DNA of 64,000 nt from Mycobacterium sp. Marseille-P9652 (GCF_902652685.1 NZ_CACRUY010000026.1:1-64000), one strand, 5' to 3'; shown: positions 1 to 10,143, counted from the first letter of the stretch. Translations and numbers: made by a program. The notes: generated by a model from the sequence alone, not told the origin.

Positions 1-496
1 GGCGGCGCACCGCATCGGCATCCAGGCGCGCGACGATCCGGTCCACCTGCCCGGCCAGCCGCGAGCGTGTCATCGACGGCCACCGCGCCACCCCGGCCGC
101 CAACTGCGCATCGACCTGGGCGAGCACGTCGGCGTCGTCGATCAGATCCGTGCGATGGACGATGGTGGCAAAGAACCGAAAGTCGATGTCCCCGGCCGCA
201 AACACCTGGCTTACCAAGGGCAGGCGCTCGCGGAAGGCCCGCGCGTGATGCAGCCGCGACAGGGCCAGCGCCGGCGAGATCCGCAATTCCGCGGCCACCT
301 CGGCGGCCACCGCCTCCATCGTGTCGACCACCCACTCCTCGTCGGCCGCACCCTGCGCGTGCCGATACGCGAAGAACTCGCCGATCTTGGCCAACTGCAA
401 GGCCGCGCCCTGATTCTCCGCGCGCGCCGCCGCGGCGATCTCCCCGAGGAGGGCGGCAGCGGGCGAGGAATCTGCACGGCGAGGTTCTTCGAACAT
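1..496 (-). CDS. 13E12 repeat family (DUF222) protein, C-terminus off window
   Basis: An open frame without stops runs from an ATG at 496 to the left edge (165 codons visible, start MFEEPRRADSS). The middle reads like the DUF222 part of mycobacterial 13E12/REP13E12 proteins: an alanine-rich helix (EEWVVDTMEAVAAEVAAEL), then RISPALALSRLHHA and GDIDFRFFATIVHRTDLI. Family members usually carry an HNH nuclease domain at the C-terminus, which would lie outside the window. The start is firm: a TAG stop lies in frame eight codons upstream and the next ATG in frame is 496. A perfect mycobacterial SOS box overlaps the start codon, so induction by DNA damage is likely. The cellular role of this family is not settled. 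The family call is by remembered similarity. Confidence 0.8.
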   Translation of the reverse strand, partial: MFEEPRRADSSPAAALLGEIAAAARAENQGAALQLAKIGEFFAYRHAQGAADEEWVVDTMEAVAAEVAAELRISPALALSRLHHARAFRERLPLVSQVFAAGDIDFRFFATIVHRTDLIDDADVLAQVDAQLAAGVARWPSMTRSRLAGQVDRIVARLDADAVRR

Positions 497-504
497 GTGT
501 TCGA
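489..504 (-). promoter_or_regulatory. Perfect LexA/SOS box
   Basis: TCGAACATGTGTTCGA is an exact match to the mycobacterial SOS box TCGAAC-N4-GTTCGA. It covers the ATG of the 13E12 gene (494-496). Several 13E12 genes of M. tuberculosis are known to carry LexA boxes, which supports the reading. Bound LexA would block both transcription start and the start-codon region. Confidence 0.85.
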
Positions 505-559
505 TTATGCCACCGGCCTACGACAACTCAGGCAGTAGACGCCCGCACTGTGGATACCG

Positions 560-2023
560 CTACGGCACCCGGGTGCGGTGGCGCTTGTCGTGTCCGGGCA
601 CCCCGTTGGCGCCACCGACGGATTCGGCATACGTCCCCACCGCGAACGCCGCGCCGGAACCCATCATGGAAAGCGCCTCACGGTTGACGTTGTCGACCGT
701 GTCGCGCGGACCCTGATCGTTGGGGTCGAACGCCACACCGGCCTGACCGCCCCAGAGCCGCGCCTGCACAGTGGTTTTCGTCTGCGTCGTACCGGCCGTC
801 AGGCCACCGACCGGCACCCCGGCGACCATGAAGGGGTGGTAGGTGGCCCTGGCGTCCAGCGGCATGTCGGCGGGGCGCTTCCCGGCCAGGTTCAGGTACC
901 CGCCCAGAGTGCGCTCGATGCCGGCCGACCCGTCCGGGACGTCGCCGAACGAGATCCCGGGGCTGGGCGGACCTGACTGGTCGCCGTCGTCGGTGAAGAA
1001 ACCGGCGTTCGGTGAGCCCAGCGCGGTGAAGTCGAGGTACATGGCGATGTCGTTGAGCTGATCGCCGTCCATCCCGAAGACGTAATCCATGGCGCCGTTG
1101 ACCCCGGCGCCCCAGAAGGCGAACCGGACCGCGTTGTTGACCGGGGCCAGCGGGCCCAGCTGCAGCGCCGTCTCCAGCACGGCGGCGACCCCGGAGCCGT
1201 TGTCGTTGATGCCCGGCCCCCCGGGCGCTCCGTCGAGTTGCGCGCCGACCACGACGGCCTCGTGCGGCGAGCCGGTCTTCGTTTGCGCCAGTACGTTTCG
1301 TGACGTGATCACGCCGTTGCGGGCGTCCAGCACCAGGCGCACCGGTGCGGTCGCCCGGGCCAGCGCGCCGGCCGCGGAGCCACCGGCGACGGCGACCGGC
1401 ACGGTCAGCTGCTTGAAGTAGCCGGGCCCGAACAACGTGGGCGGTGCCCCCTGGCCGTTCGGCGTGCTGAGCACGATCAGGGCGGCGGCGCCCCTGGCGA
1501 CCGCGCTGTTCTGCTTGTCGACCACCGAGCAGCGGGCGTCGTCGACGACGGCGATCGCGCCCTTGGGAACGGAGGCCGGATAGTCGCTCGCGGCGCAGCC
1601 CGACGGTTGGGTGGGCCGGACGGGCGGTCCGGTCAGCCCACCGGGCGGCGTCTGCAGCAGCATCGACGCCTGGTCCACTTGGTAGGCACGCCCGGCGACC
1701 GTCACGGACGGCTGGCCGGGAGAGATCGCATACAGCCGGTCGAACTGCGGAGTGGAGACATCGAAGCCTTTGTCCCGCAATGCCTTTGCCACATAGTCGA
1801 CGCTGGCGTCGTAGCCGGGTGTGCCCTCGGCACGGTTGCCCTTGTTGGCATTGGCGATGTTCTGCAGCGCGCGCAGGTGGGTGAACATTCCGTCCGCCGT
1901 CACCTTGGCGGCCAGCCCGTGGCTCAGGTCGGGCGCCGAGGACGGTTGCGGGGCGCGCGAGGACTCGCATCCCGCCAGCAGCCCGGCCAGCAGGATCACC
2001 GTCGCGCCCAGTCGAGGGGTCAT
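560..2023 (-). CDS. LpqL-like lipoprotein, probable inactive M28 peptidase paralogue
   Basis: A 487-residue lipoprotein with signal peptide and lipobox LAGC (Cys19). It has a PA-type insert and an M28 peptidase fold, and is clearly a paralogue of the gene just upstream. The zinc ligands are mostly gone: compared with the neighbour's GAHLDS, GAEELG, NFDM and YHQKTD, it reads GAQLDG (His to Gln262), GAGVNG (both Glu lost at 307-308), DFTA (Asp to Thr333) and NDQGPR (His to Gln437). Only the Asp of NDNGSG (Asp274) remains. I infer it binds but does not cleave peptides. ATG 2023 overlaps the upstream stop (ATGA), which decides the start over longer in-frame options and implies coupled translation. 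Confidence 0.85.
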   Translation of the reverse strand: MTPRLGATVILLAGLLAGCESSRAPQPSSAPDLSHGLAAKVTADGMFTHLRALQNIANANKGNRAEGTPGYDASVDYVAKALRDKGFDVSTPQFDRLYAISPGQPSVTVAGRAYQVDQASMLLQTPPGGLTGPPVRPTQPSGCAASDYPASVPKGAIAVVDDARCSVVDKQNSAVARGAAALIVLSTPNGQGAPPTLFGPGYFKQLTVPVAVAGGSAAGALARATAPVRLVLDARNGVITSRNVLAQTKTGSPHEAVVVGAQLDGAPGGPGINDNGSGVAAVLETALQLGPLAPVNNAVRFAFWGAGVNGAMDYVFGMDGDQLNDIAMYLDFTALGSPNAGFFTDDGDQSGPPSPGISFGDVPDGSAGIERTLGGYLNLAGKRPADMPLDARATYHPFMVAGVPVGGLTAGTTQTKTTVQARLWGGQAGVAFDPNDQGPRDTVDNVNREALSMMGSGAAFAVGTYAESVGGANGVPGHDKRHRTRVP

Positions 2024-3501
2024 GGCTTCGTGAGCACGTGCCGCGTGCGGTCCTCCATGTTCGGAACTCCATTGTGGCCGCCGAGATCCTGCGCGTACAG
2101 ACCGATGGCGTAGGCGACGCCGCCACCCTGGATGCCCAGCGACGTGCGGTCGATGTGGTCGAGGGTGTCGGTCTTCTGGTGGTAGTTCGGATCGAACGGC
2201 TGGTCCGCCGTCCCGCCCCACAGCTTCGCCTGATCCGCCGACATCTTGCCCTCGGCGCCCGAGAACAGCCCGCCCGCCGGCACGCCCGCAAGGGTGAACC
2301 CGTCGTAGTCCGAACGCCCGTCGAACGACGTGTCCTGGGCCGTCTTTCCGGCGGACTTGAGGTATGCAACGAACGTGCGCTCGATCCCGGCGGAGCCTTC
2401 GGGCACCACGGGCCGGCCGCGGGCGTCCGCCGGCAGCGACTGGTCACCGTCGTAGGTGAAATAGCCGGGATTCGGCGAAGCCAGCATGTCGAAATTCAGG
2501 TACAGCGCAATGTCCTTGAGCCCGGCCAGATCCAGGGATTCGACGTAGTTGCGCGAACCGATGAGACCAAGCTCTTCGGCGCCCCAGAAGCCGAACCGCA
2601 CCGCGTTGCGCACCGACGGCGAACTGCCGAGCTGCACCGCGGTCTCCAGGATCGCGGCCACCCCGGATCCGTTGTCGTTGATGCCGGGTCCCTCCGGCAC
2701 GCTGTCCAGATGCGCACCGGCCATCACCACGTCGGTGGAGGAACCCGTCTTCGTCTGGGCGATCACGTTGCGGGCCTTGAAGCTTTGGACGCTCGCGTTG
2801 AGTTTGATGGTGGTCGGACCGGGCTGTCCGCGCAACTGGACCCCGACGGACCTCGTCACGCTCACCACCGGGATCTTGACTTCGGTATCGGGCCCGAGGG
2901 TGCCGCCCATCTGCTGCTCGTCGACGTTGTCGGCAAGGATCATTCCGACCGCGCCCGCCTTGGCCGCGACGTCCTCCTTCTGGGCGAACGGGCAGTCGCC
3001 GCGGTCGACCAGCACGACGGCACCCCGGACCGGCAGGCCGCCGTAGTCGGAGGCGGCGCACCCGGGCCTGTCACCGGCCGGCGCCGCGACCAGCGGCCCG
3101 CTCACGCCGTCGGGCGGGGTTCCGAGGCTGAACTCGAGCGCCCGGGCCTCCACGGGTCTGCCGCCGACGGTCACCGCCGGCTTGTCGCCGTGGAAGACCC
3201 GCGCCGAGAACTCGGGGGTTTGGACATCAAATCCGCTGTGCCGCAACGTGTCGACCACATAGTCGACGCTGGCCTCATAACCGGGGGTGCCCACCGCCCG
3301 CGTGCCGTTGTTGGCGTTGGCGATGTCCTGCAGCTTCGTCAGGTGCGCCATCATCGCGTCGGTGGTCACCTTGGTGTGCAGCGAATTGGCGAAGTCGCTC
3401 GCCGAACCCTGCTGCGAGTTGGCCGACCGGTGGACGCAACCGGCCGAGAGAGCGGCCAGGGTCAAGAGGACGGAGGCGGCCGCCGGGAGTTTGTTGAGCA
3501 T
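2020..3501 (-). CDS. lpqL: LpqL, M28-family aminopeptidase lipoprotein
   Basis: A 493-residue lipoprotein with a cleavable signal and lipobox SAGC (Cys22), so anchored outside the plasma membrane. A PA domain (about 110-245) sits before the M28 zinc aminopeptidase domain. All expected metal or catalytic residues are visible: His264 (GAHLDS), Asp276 (NDNGSG), Glu309-Glu310 (GAEELG), Asp338 (NFDM) and His441 (YHQKTD). M. tuberculosis LpqL is an aminopeptidase of this type. ATG 3501 is preferred over the TTG three codons upstream. A TAACGT hexamer lies 8 bases before this ATG and could give a leaderless transcript. It is the first gene of a two-gene operon with its degenerate copy. Confidence 0.9.
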   Translation of the reverse strand: MLNKLPAAASVLLTLAALSAGCVHRSANSQQGSASDFANSLHTKVTTDAMMAHLTKLQDIANANNGTRAVGTPGYEASVDYVVDTLRHSGFDVQTPEFSARVFHGDKPAVTVGGRPVEARALEFSLGTPPDGVSGPLVAAPAGDRPGCAASDYGGLPVRGAVVLVDRGDCPFAQKEDVAAKAGAVGMILADNVDEQQMGGTLGPDTEVKIPVVSVTRSVGVQLRGQPGPTTIKLNASVQSFKARNVIAQTKTGSSTDVVMAGAHLDSVPEGPGINDNGSGVAAILETAVQLGSSPSVRNAVRFGFWGAEELGLIGSRNYVESLDLAGLKDIALYLNFDMLASPNPGYFTYDGDQSLPADARGRPVVPEGSAGIERTFVAYLKSAGKTAQDTSFDGRSDYDGFTLAGVPAGGLFSGAEGKMSADQAKLWGGTADQPFDPNYHQKTDTLDHIDRTSLGIQGGGVAYAIGLYAQDLGGHNGVPNMEDRTRHVLTKP

Positions 3502-3519
3502 CGCGCCCAACGTTAGACG

Positions 3520-3540
3520 CCGGCGCCGCCGAAGCGCCGG
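3520..3540 (-). terminator. GC-rich hairpin after the DUF2752 gene
   Basis: CCGGCGC and GCGCCGG form a perfect 7-bp stem with a 7-base loop, 9 bases past the stop of the DUF2752 gene and before lpqL. There is no T-run, as is common for mycobacterial terminators. It could also sit in the lpqL leader region. Confidence 0.4.
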
Positions 3541-3549
3541 TCGACACCA

Positions 3550-3984
3550 TCAGACATGCAGCGCGGTAAACGGCGCGAACGGAAGATTGCGCACCACGAA
3601 CCAGATCACCACCAGCACCAGAACCACGGCCGCGGACCAGCGCCGCTGATGCCAGCCGCGGATCCGTCTGCCGGTCACGCGACCATAGGTCCACAACAGG
3701 TAGGCCCACACCAGGAGCACGAGGGCCGCCAGGCCCAAAGCGTTGAACCTGGCGGCCGCCATGAGATTGCCGTGCATCAGGGAGTACAGCATGCGCATGC
3801 TGCCGCATCCCGGGCAGTCGATGCCGAGCAATGCCTTGGTAGGGCATACCGGCAGCGGACCGTTGGGCGTCGTCGGGTCACCCACCCAGATGGCGGCACA
3901 CACCAGCGTTGTGGACGCCGCCACCACGAGCGGCGCACCCAGCCCCAGCGGTACCGATGCGTAACGGGTGACCATCACCGACAC
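3550..3984 (-). CDS. DUF2752 membrane protein
   Basis: A 144-residue protein with three likely membrane segments (about 14-34, 80-100, 117-135). The loop after the first contains the DUF2752 signature GIDCPGCGSMR with a CPxCG-type cysteine pair. Function unknown. The GTG at 3984 lies 4 bases after the stop of the upstream dispanin-like gene; an ATG at 3975 is an equally possible start. The two genes almost surely share one mRNA. Confidence 0.8.
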   Translation of the reverse strand: MSVMVTRYASVPLGLGAPLVVAASTTLVCAAIWVGDPTTPNGPLPVCPTKALLGIDCPGCGSMRMLYSLMHGNLMAAARFNALGLAALVLLVWAYLLWTYGRVTGRRIRGWHQRRWSAAVVLVLVVIWFVVRNLPFAPFTALHV

Positions 3985-3988
3985 GGCC

Positions 3989-4315
3989 TCACATGCCCAG
4001 AAGCATCATTGCCGCGTTGGTGTTTGAATTCATGTTCACGACGTTGACGCCGATGACGATCGCATTGACGATCAGGCCGACGATCACCGACCACATGATC
4101 CACTTCTTCGCGCTGTCGGCCGAGGCCTGGGCCTCCGCGTAGCGACCCTGCGCCCACAAACCATTGACCTGGCTGGACTTGACGATCGCCACGATCCCGA
4201 ACGGAAGACAGCAGAAAAGCGTCACCAGAATGGACCACACCAAGTAGTTATTCGGCGCCTGTCCGGCGGGCTGCTGCGGCGGATAACCCGGGGGCGGAGG
4301 GGGTGGCTGTGTCAT
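3989..4315 (-). CDS. CD225/dispanin-family membrane protein
   Basis: A 108-residue protein. The first 22 residues are rich in proline and glutamine (PPPPPPGYPPQQP). Two membrane helices follow (about 25-45 and 73-95), separated by a loop VKSSQVNGLWAQGRYAEA. This layout and loop match the CD225/dispanin family, which includes human IFITM proteins; bacterial members are poorly understood. The second helix is followed by a short asparagine-rich tail. It is the first gene of the pair with DUF2752. Confidence 0.75.
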   Translation of the reverse strand: MTQPPPPPPGYPPQQPAGQAPNNYLVWSILVTLFCCLPFGIVAIVKSSQVNGLWAQGRYAEAQASADSAKKWIMWSVIVGLIVNAIVIGVNVVNMNSNTNAAMMLLGM

Positions 4316-4333
4316 GGATTCTCCAGTCGCGAG

Positions 4334-4339
4334 AAGTTA
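4334..4339 (-). promoter_or_regulatory. Candidate -10 of the dispanin-like/DUF2752 operon
   Basis: TAACTT on the minus strand fits the mycobacterial TANNNT -10. It would give a leader of about 12 bases containing GGAGA just before the ATG at 4315. No clear -35 was seen. Confidence 0.35.
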
Positions 4340-4529
4340 GCTGGCGTGAAACGGTTGTTACCATACCGGAGCGGACACGCCATGGCATCACCAAACTCGA
4401 AAATCGGCTGTCATCTCAGCCTTGCCGGCGCGGCCGATGCGTGCCCGTCGCGAAAATGTCTGTCGGCCAATGGCATCCGTTCGCGCCCGCGAAAAGGCGC
4501 ACCAGACAGACAATTTCCCCCGGAATGGG

Positions 4530-4564
4530 TTGCGCAGCGGCCGCAGAGCCTTACGATCCGTAAG
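4530..4564 (+). promoter_or_regulatory. Candidate promoter with palindrome for the 4594 gene
   Basis: TTGCGC at 4530 and TACGAT at 4552 are spaced by 16 bases and look like -35 and -10 boxes. The -10 lies inside a perfect inverted repeat, CTTACG-ATC-CGTAAG (4550-4564), which could be an operator. The remainder of the gap 4316-4593 shows nothing I can assign. Confidence 0.4.
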
Positions 4565-4593
4565 CAGCGACCACCGCGAAGGAGCCACCTCAA

Positions 4594-5135
4594 ATGACCG
4601 ATCGCAGGACCGCACGCCGAGTCGCGGCAGTCGCCGTCCTGCTGGCGACGCTCGCCCTGGCACCCTTGCGCGTGGCGGCCGCGGACCCCGCCGATCCCGG
4701 CAATCCCGGCAACCCGGCCAACCCCGGTGACATGAACGCGCTCATCGCCGCGCTGTCGAAAGGCTACAACGCGAACAACTGCACGCCCCAGAACCTCTCG
4801 GCGGGCCAGCTGGCGTCGCTCGCCTGCGGACAGAGCCCCGATCCCGCCGGACCCGCCCAGGCGAATTACGTCCTGTTCGATTCCCCCGAGCACCTTGCCG
4901 GAGCGTTCAAGGCCAGCCTCAAAGACCACGTCCTCACCGGTTGCGGGAACATGGGCCAGTCCCCCACCACCTGGCACGGCGGTTCGGGGGGCGACTCGGG
5001 ACAGGTGGCGTGCGGAACGTTCAGAATGCCGCCCAGATCATCTGGACAACGGACTCGAAAGGCGTGTTGGGTGATATCCGCGGAGCCGGCGCCGACACCT
5101 CCGCGCTCTACCAGTGGTGGCTGACCAATGGATGA
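4594..5135 (+). pseudogene. Secreted paralogue with a one-base deletion
   Basis: The frame opens at ATG 4594, after GAAGGAGCC, and encodes a signal peptide (cleavage near VAAADP) and a domain shared with the next gene (NNCTPQNLSAGQLASLACGQSPD, GQSPTTWH, GQVACGT). After GQVACGTF the homologous sequence jumps to another frame: NAAQIIWTTDSKGVLGDI to YQWWLTNG, ending at 5135. Alignment to the intact paralogue places a single missing base near 5022. Read without correction, the protein ends at 5124 with an unrelated tail. It is either a recent pseudogene or a sequencing error. No function is known for the family. Confidence 0.8.
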
Positions 5136-5230
5136 CCGTCGCGGCCACCCAAATATTGTGGCCGCCTTACTTTTCGCGCGCGGGGCGGCCGCATTTGCTC
5201 GACTATTCACATTTCGTTTTGCTGAAACCA

Positions 5231-5259
5231 GTGACTCCGGACGGCCGCCGAAATACACT
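5231..5259 (+). promoter_or_regulatory. Candidate promoter of the 5311 gene
   Basis: GTGACT (5231-5236) and TACACT (5254-5259) are spaced by 17 bases and match sigma-A-type -35/-10 boxes. Transcription would begin near 5266, giving a 45-base leader ending in AAGGAGATC just before the ATG. Confidence 0.5.
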
Positions 5260-5310
5260 CACGCAGATCAGCGGAGCGCGCTCCGGTGCGACAAATTAAG
5301 GAGATCTCGG

Positions 5311-5847
5311 ATGTCCCCTCTCGCTCCTCCCCTCAGCCGGGCACTGCGGACCGCCACCGCCGCAGCGCTCGTTGGCGGCTTCGCCGTCGTCGGCACCGCC
5401 ACGGTTTCCGCGGACCCGGGCACCGGTAGCTCGGCCGATCTCAACACGCTTGCGGGGTCGGTGTCGAAGGGCTACGGCCTCAACAACTGCAAGCCTCAGA
5501 CCCTGACGGAGAGCGGGGAGCTTGCCGAGCTCCTATGCGGCCAGAGCCCCGACTCGAACGGACCGGCGGCCGGCCTGTACGCCCTGTTCGACAACACCAC
5601 CAACCTGGCCTCGGCGTTCAGCTCCACCATCAAGGACGTGTCACTGGCGGCCTGCGGCGACGCCGGCCAGTCGCCGACGACGTGGCACCAGGGCAGCTCG
5701 GCGGCGGCCGGCCAGGTGGCGTGCGGCACGTACAAGAACTCCGCGACCATCACGTGGACCACGGACGCCAAGAATGTGCTGGGTCACGTCACGGCCAACA
5801 ACGGCGACGTGAACGCCCTGTACCAGTGGTGGCGCGCCAACGGCTGA
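5311..5847 (+). CDS. Secreted protein of unknown function
   Basis: A 178-residue exported protein: signal peptide to about residue 34 (TVSADP), then one domain of about 140 residues. Four cysteines in the mature part (NNCKP, LLCGQ, AACGD, VACGT) could form two disulfides. The end ALYQWWRANG and the segment ITWTTDAKNVLGHV are shared with the frameshifted gene upstream. ATG 5311 is chosen because AAGGAGATC precedes it; the reading frame is open further upstream but lacks secretion features there. It reads as a small mycobacterial secreted family without known activity. Confidence 0.8.
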   Translation: MSPLAPPLSRALRTATAAALVGGFAVVGTATVSADPGTGSSADLNTLAGSVSKGYGLNNCKPQTLTESGELAELLCGQSPDSNGPAAGLYALFDNTTNLASAFSSTIKDVSLAACGDAGQSPTTWHQGSSAAAGQVACGTYKNSATITWTTDAKNVLGHVTANNGDVNALYQWWRANG

Positions 5848-5851
5848 TTGT

Positions 5852-7551
<1,700 letters not shown>

Positions 7552-7555
<4 letters not shown>

Positions 7556-8562
7556 CGGTGCGCTCCGACGGGGGCGAGCTCGGCGACGATCTGCTCGGCC
7601 GTCCACGGCGCCAGCAGGAACCCGGAACGGCCGTGCCCGCTGGCGACCAGGGTCCGGGCGTCCAGGCGTTCCACGATGGGCAGGTTGTCGGGCGTCATGG
7701 GCCGCAGCCCGGCGGCACACTCCGCCAGTTCGTACTCGCCCAGCGCCGGCATGACCGCGCACGCGTCGTCCAGCAGGTCGCGCACGCCCGACACCACCGG
7801 GGCGGTGTCGCGTCCGTGTTCGTACTGGGTGGCGCCCACGACCACACCGTCCGCGCGGGGCACGAGGTAGACCTGGCGCCCGTGGACGCGTGCGCGAACA
7901 ACCCTGCGCGGCAACGGCATACAGCCCTTGCGCCACCGCAGGCGCAACACCTCGCCCTTGACCGGGCGCACCGGCAAGCCCGGCCACAGCGCGGGGGCGT
8001 CGATGCCGTTGGCGATCACCACCGCGTCGCCCTCGACGCCCGACAGGTCGTGCACCGGCCCGGCCCACCGCACCCCGATGCGCTCGCAGTCGGCGGCCAG
8101 GGCCTCGACCACCGCGCGGTTGTCCACCGCCAGTTCCGTCGGCGCCCGGAAGCCGTGCCGGATGCCTTGCGCCAACAGGGGTTCGACGTCGCGGGCGGCG
8201 GACTCCCACACCACGGGATGGCCTTGCCCGGACAACCAGTCGGCGACGGTGCGCAGGTCGGCGACATCGGCCCGGTCGACGGCCACGACCAGCGACTCGC
8301 GGGCGGTGACCACCTCCGGCGGCAGGCCGTCGAGGAAGCCGCCCTCGCGCCACAGCCGCAACGATTCCAGGCCCAGCCGCAGCAGGCGCTCCTCCCCCGG
8401 CCAGCCCTCGCTGTGCGGCGCCAGCATGCCGCCGGCCACCCAGGAGGCGCCCGGTGTGGCGGTGCGGTGGACGCGCACCGCCCAGCCGGCGCGCGCGGCC
8501 CGGCGCGCCACCGACAGCCCGATGACGCCGCCGCCGATGACGGCGACCGTCGGTGACGGCAT
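7552..8562 (-). CDS. thiO: Glycine oxidase ThiO
   Basis: A 336-residue FAD-dependent amine oxidase that makes the glycine imine used by ThiG. The N-terminal dinucleotide fold is clear (VAVIGGGVIGLSVA), and the C-terminal DAO motif LVASGHGRSGFLLAPWTAE is present. The ATG at 8562 directly follows the TPP riboswitch, whose 3' end supplies the GGGAGG ribosome site. It is the first gene of the thiO-thiS-thiG-hydrolase operon. Confidence 0.95.
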
Positions 8563-8569
8563 GCGGTCC

Positions 8570-8670
8570 TCCCTTCGCCGGCATGACCCGGATCAGGTGT
8601 GACGGTAAGGGCAGGACCAGTCGATCTGGTGGTGCCCACTCTCAGCCCCGCTCGTCCGGGACTCCCGTGT
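8570..8670 (-). promoter_or_regulatory. TPP riboswitch (THI element)
   Basis: On the minus strand the conserved parts occur in order: GGGAGTCCCGG, GGGGCTGAGAGTGGGC, ACCTGATCCGGGTCATGCC and GGCGAAGGGA. They are the P1, J2/3 and pyrophosphate-sensing parts of the thiamine pyrophosphate aptamer. The last bases (AAGGGAGG) double as the Shine-Dalgarno of thiO eight bases on, so ligand binding likely blocks translation. Divergent thiE does not carry a copy in its own sense. Confidence 0.95.
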
Positions 8671-8712
8671 CTGGTTTGTTCAGGCTCCACGCTAGCGCGC
8701 TAGCGTCGCGGT

Positions 8713-9396
8713 GTGCACGATCCAGTTGCCCGCCTGGGCACGGCCCGCCTGTACCTGTGTACCGACGCGCGCCGCGAGCGGGGCGACCTCGCCGAGTTCG
8801 TCGACGCCGCGCTGGCGGGCGGGGTGGACATCGTCCAGCTGCGCGACAAGGGCTCGGCCGGTGAGCAGCGGTTCGGCCCGCTCGAGGCGCGCGGCGAGCT
8901 GGCGGCGTGCGAGATCCTCGCCGACGCGGCGCGCCGCCACGGGGCCCTGTTCGCGGTCAACGACCGCGCCGACATCGCGCGGGCCGCGGGCGCGGACGTC
9001 CTGCACCTGGGGCAGGACGACCTGCCGCTCGACGTTGCGCGCGAGATCGTCGGCCCCGACATCCTGATCGGCCTGTCGTCCCACGACCCGGACCAGGTGT
9101 TCGCCGCCGCGAATGGTCCGGCCGACTACTTCTGCGTCGGCCCCTGCTGGCCCACCCCCACCAAGCCGGGGCGCGCGGCCCCGGGGCTTCCGTTGGTGCG
9201 GACGGCTGCAGAACTGGCCGCCGCGCAGGGGGCCGACAAGCCGTGGTTCGCCATCGGGGGCATCGACGCGCGGCGGCTGCCCGAGGTGCTGGACGCCGGC
9301 GCCCGGCGGATCGTCGTGGTGCGGGCCATCACCGGCGCCGACGACCCCCGGGCGGCGGCGCTCGAGCTCAGCGCTGCGCTTGCAGCAGCGAGCTGA
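8713..9396 (+). CDS. thiE: Thiamine-phosphate synthase ThiE
   Basis: A 227-residue TIM-barrel enzyme that joins thiazole phosphate to the pyrimidine pyrophosphate. Motifs: [55 protein letters not shown] and [10 protein letters not shown]. It is transcribed away from thiO. The GTG at 8713 lacks a Shine-Dalgarno but has TAGCGT exactly 6 bases upstream, fitting a leaderless mRNA. Its end overlaps the convergent mutT3 by 29 bases. Confidence 0.95.
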   Translation: MHDPVARLGTARLYLCTDARRERGDLAEFVDAALAGGVDIVQLRDKGSAGEQRFGPLEARGELAACEILADAARRHGALFAVNDRADIARAAGADVLHLGQDDLPLDVAREIVGPDILIGLSSHDPDQVFAAANGPADYFCVGPCWPTPTKPGRAAPGLPLVRTAAELAAAQGADKPWFAIGGIDARRLPEVLDAGARRIVVVRAITGADDPRAAALELSAALAAAS

Positions 9397-10009
9397 TCCG
9401 GCGGCTCAGCTGCGACGGCGCCTCGTCGGCCGGGAGGGGGTTGCCCGGCATGCACCACACGAAGACCCCCGCGTCGAGCTCGACCGTGCGGGGCAGGTGC
9501 CGGCGTCGTTCGTCGCCGTGCTCGAGCGGCACCCGCGCCGGCGAGGCACGCAGCCCCTGCCAGCTGGCGGCGAAGCCCGGATGCAGCGGCAGCCCGGTCA
9601 CCTCCTCCTCGGGCACCCAGCGCATCTCGGCGCTCTCCCCGTTCGGCACCGTGGCCAGCAACTCACCCGCATCGGCGACGACGGTGGTGTAGGTCCAGCG
9701 CCGGCCCCCGCGCGCGAACACCTCGGCCGTGACCACCGACGCGCGGACCGTGAGCCGCTCGGTGAGCAACCCGGCCTCCTCGTGCGCCTCGCGGACGGCC
9801 GTCTCCTCCGGGGTCTCGTGGCTGTCCCGGGCCCCGCCCGGCAGGCCCCAGGTGCCGCCCTGATGACTCCAGACGGCCCGGTGCTGCAGGAGCACCGCAG
9901 GGGTGCCGTCCGATAGCGGGGCGCGCAGCAGCAGACCGGCCGCGCCGAACCGTCCCCAGTAGTGGCCGCCGTTGTCGGATACCACCCATCCGTCACCGTC
10001 GCCGCGCAC
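9368..10009 (-). CDS. mutT3: NUDIX hydrolase MutT3
   Basis: A 213-residue NUDIX protein with a complete Nudix box beginning [13 protein letters not shown] and ending [11 protein letters not shown] (near residues 59-83). The position next to thiE matches M. tuberculosis mutT3 (Rv0413). Family members hydrolyse nucleotide diphosphate derivatives; the exact substrate cannot be read here. GTG 10009 is the likely start, with TATCCT 6 bases upstream in the manner of a leaderless gene. Confidence 0.85.
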   Translation of the reverse strand: MRGDGDGWVVSDNGGHYWGRFGAAGLLLRAPLSDGTPAVLLQHRAVWSHQGGTWGLPGGARDSHETPEETAVREAHEEAGLLTERLTVRASVVTAEVFARGGRRWTYTTVVADAGELLATVPNGESAEMRWVPEEEVTGLPLHPGFAASWQGLRASPARVPLEHGDERRRHLPRTVELDAGVFVWCMPGNPLPADEAPSQLSRRISSLLQAQR

Positions 10010-10143
10010 GAGTTCAGGATAGGCAGCACCCGCCGGGGGTCAATTGCGTCGGCCTCCCCCCATCCGCCGCAAATCCTCTTAAGATTCGCTTATACCCGCG
10101 TGCAACGAAATTCCAGTGGCCGAAAGACGAGGGCTGATCAGAC

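Noticed and set aside
4303-4663. Short frames in the gap before the secreted paralogues
   Set aside because: No ribosome site or typical codon use, and they overlap promoter-like sequence.
5000-5050. Programmed frameshift in the first secreted paralogue
   Set aside because: No slippery heptamer or downstream structure; a plain one-base deletion explains it.
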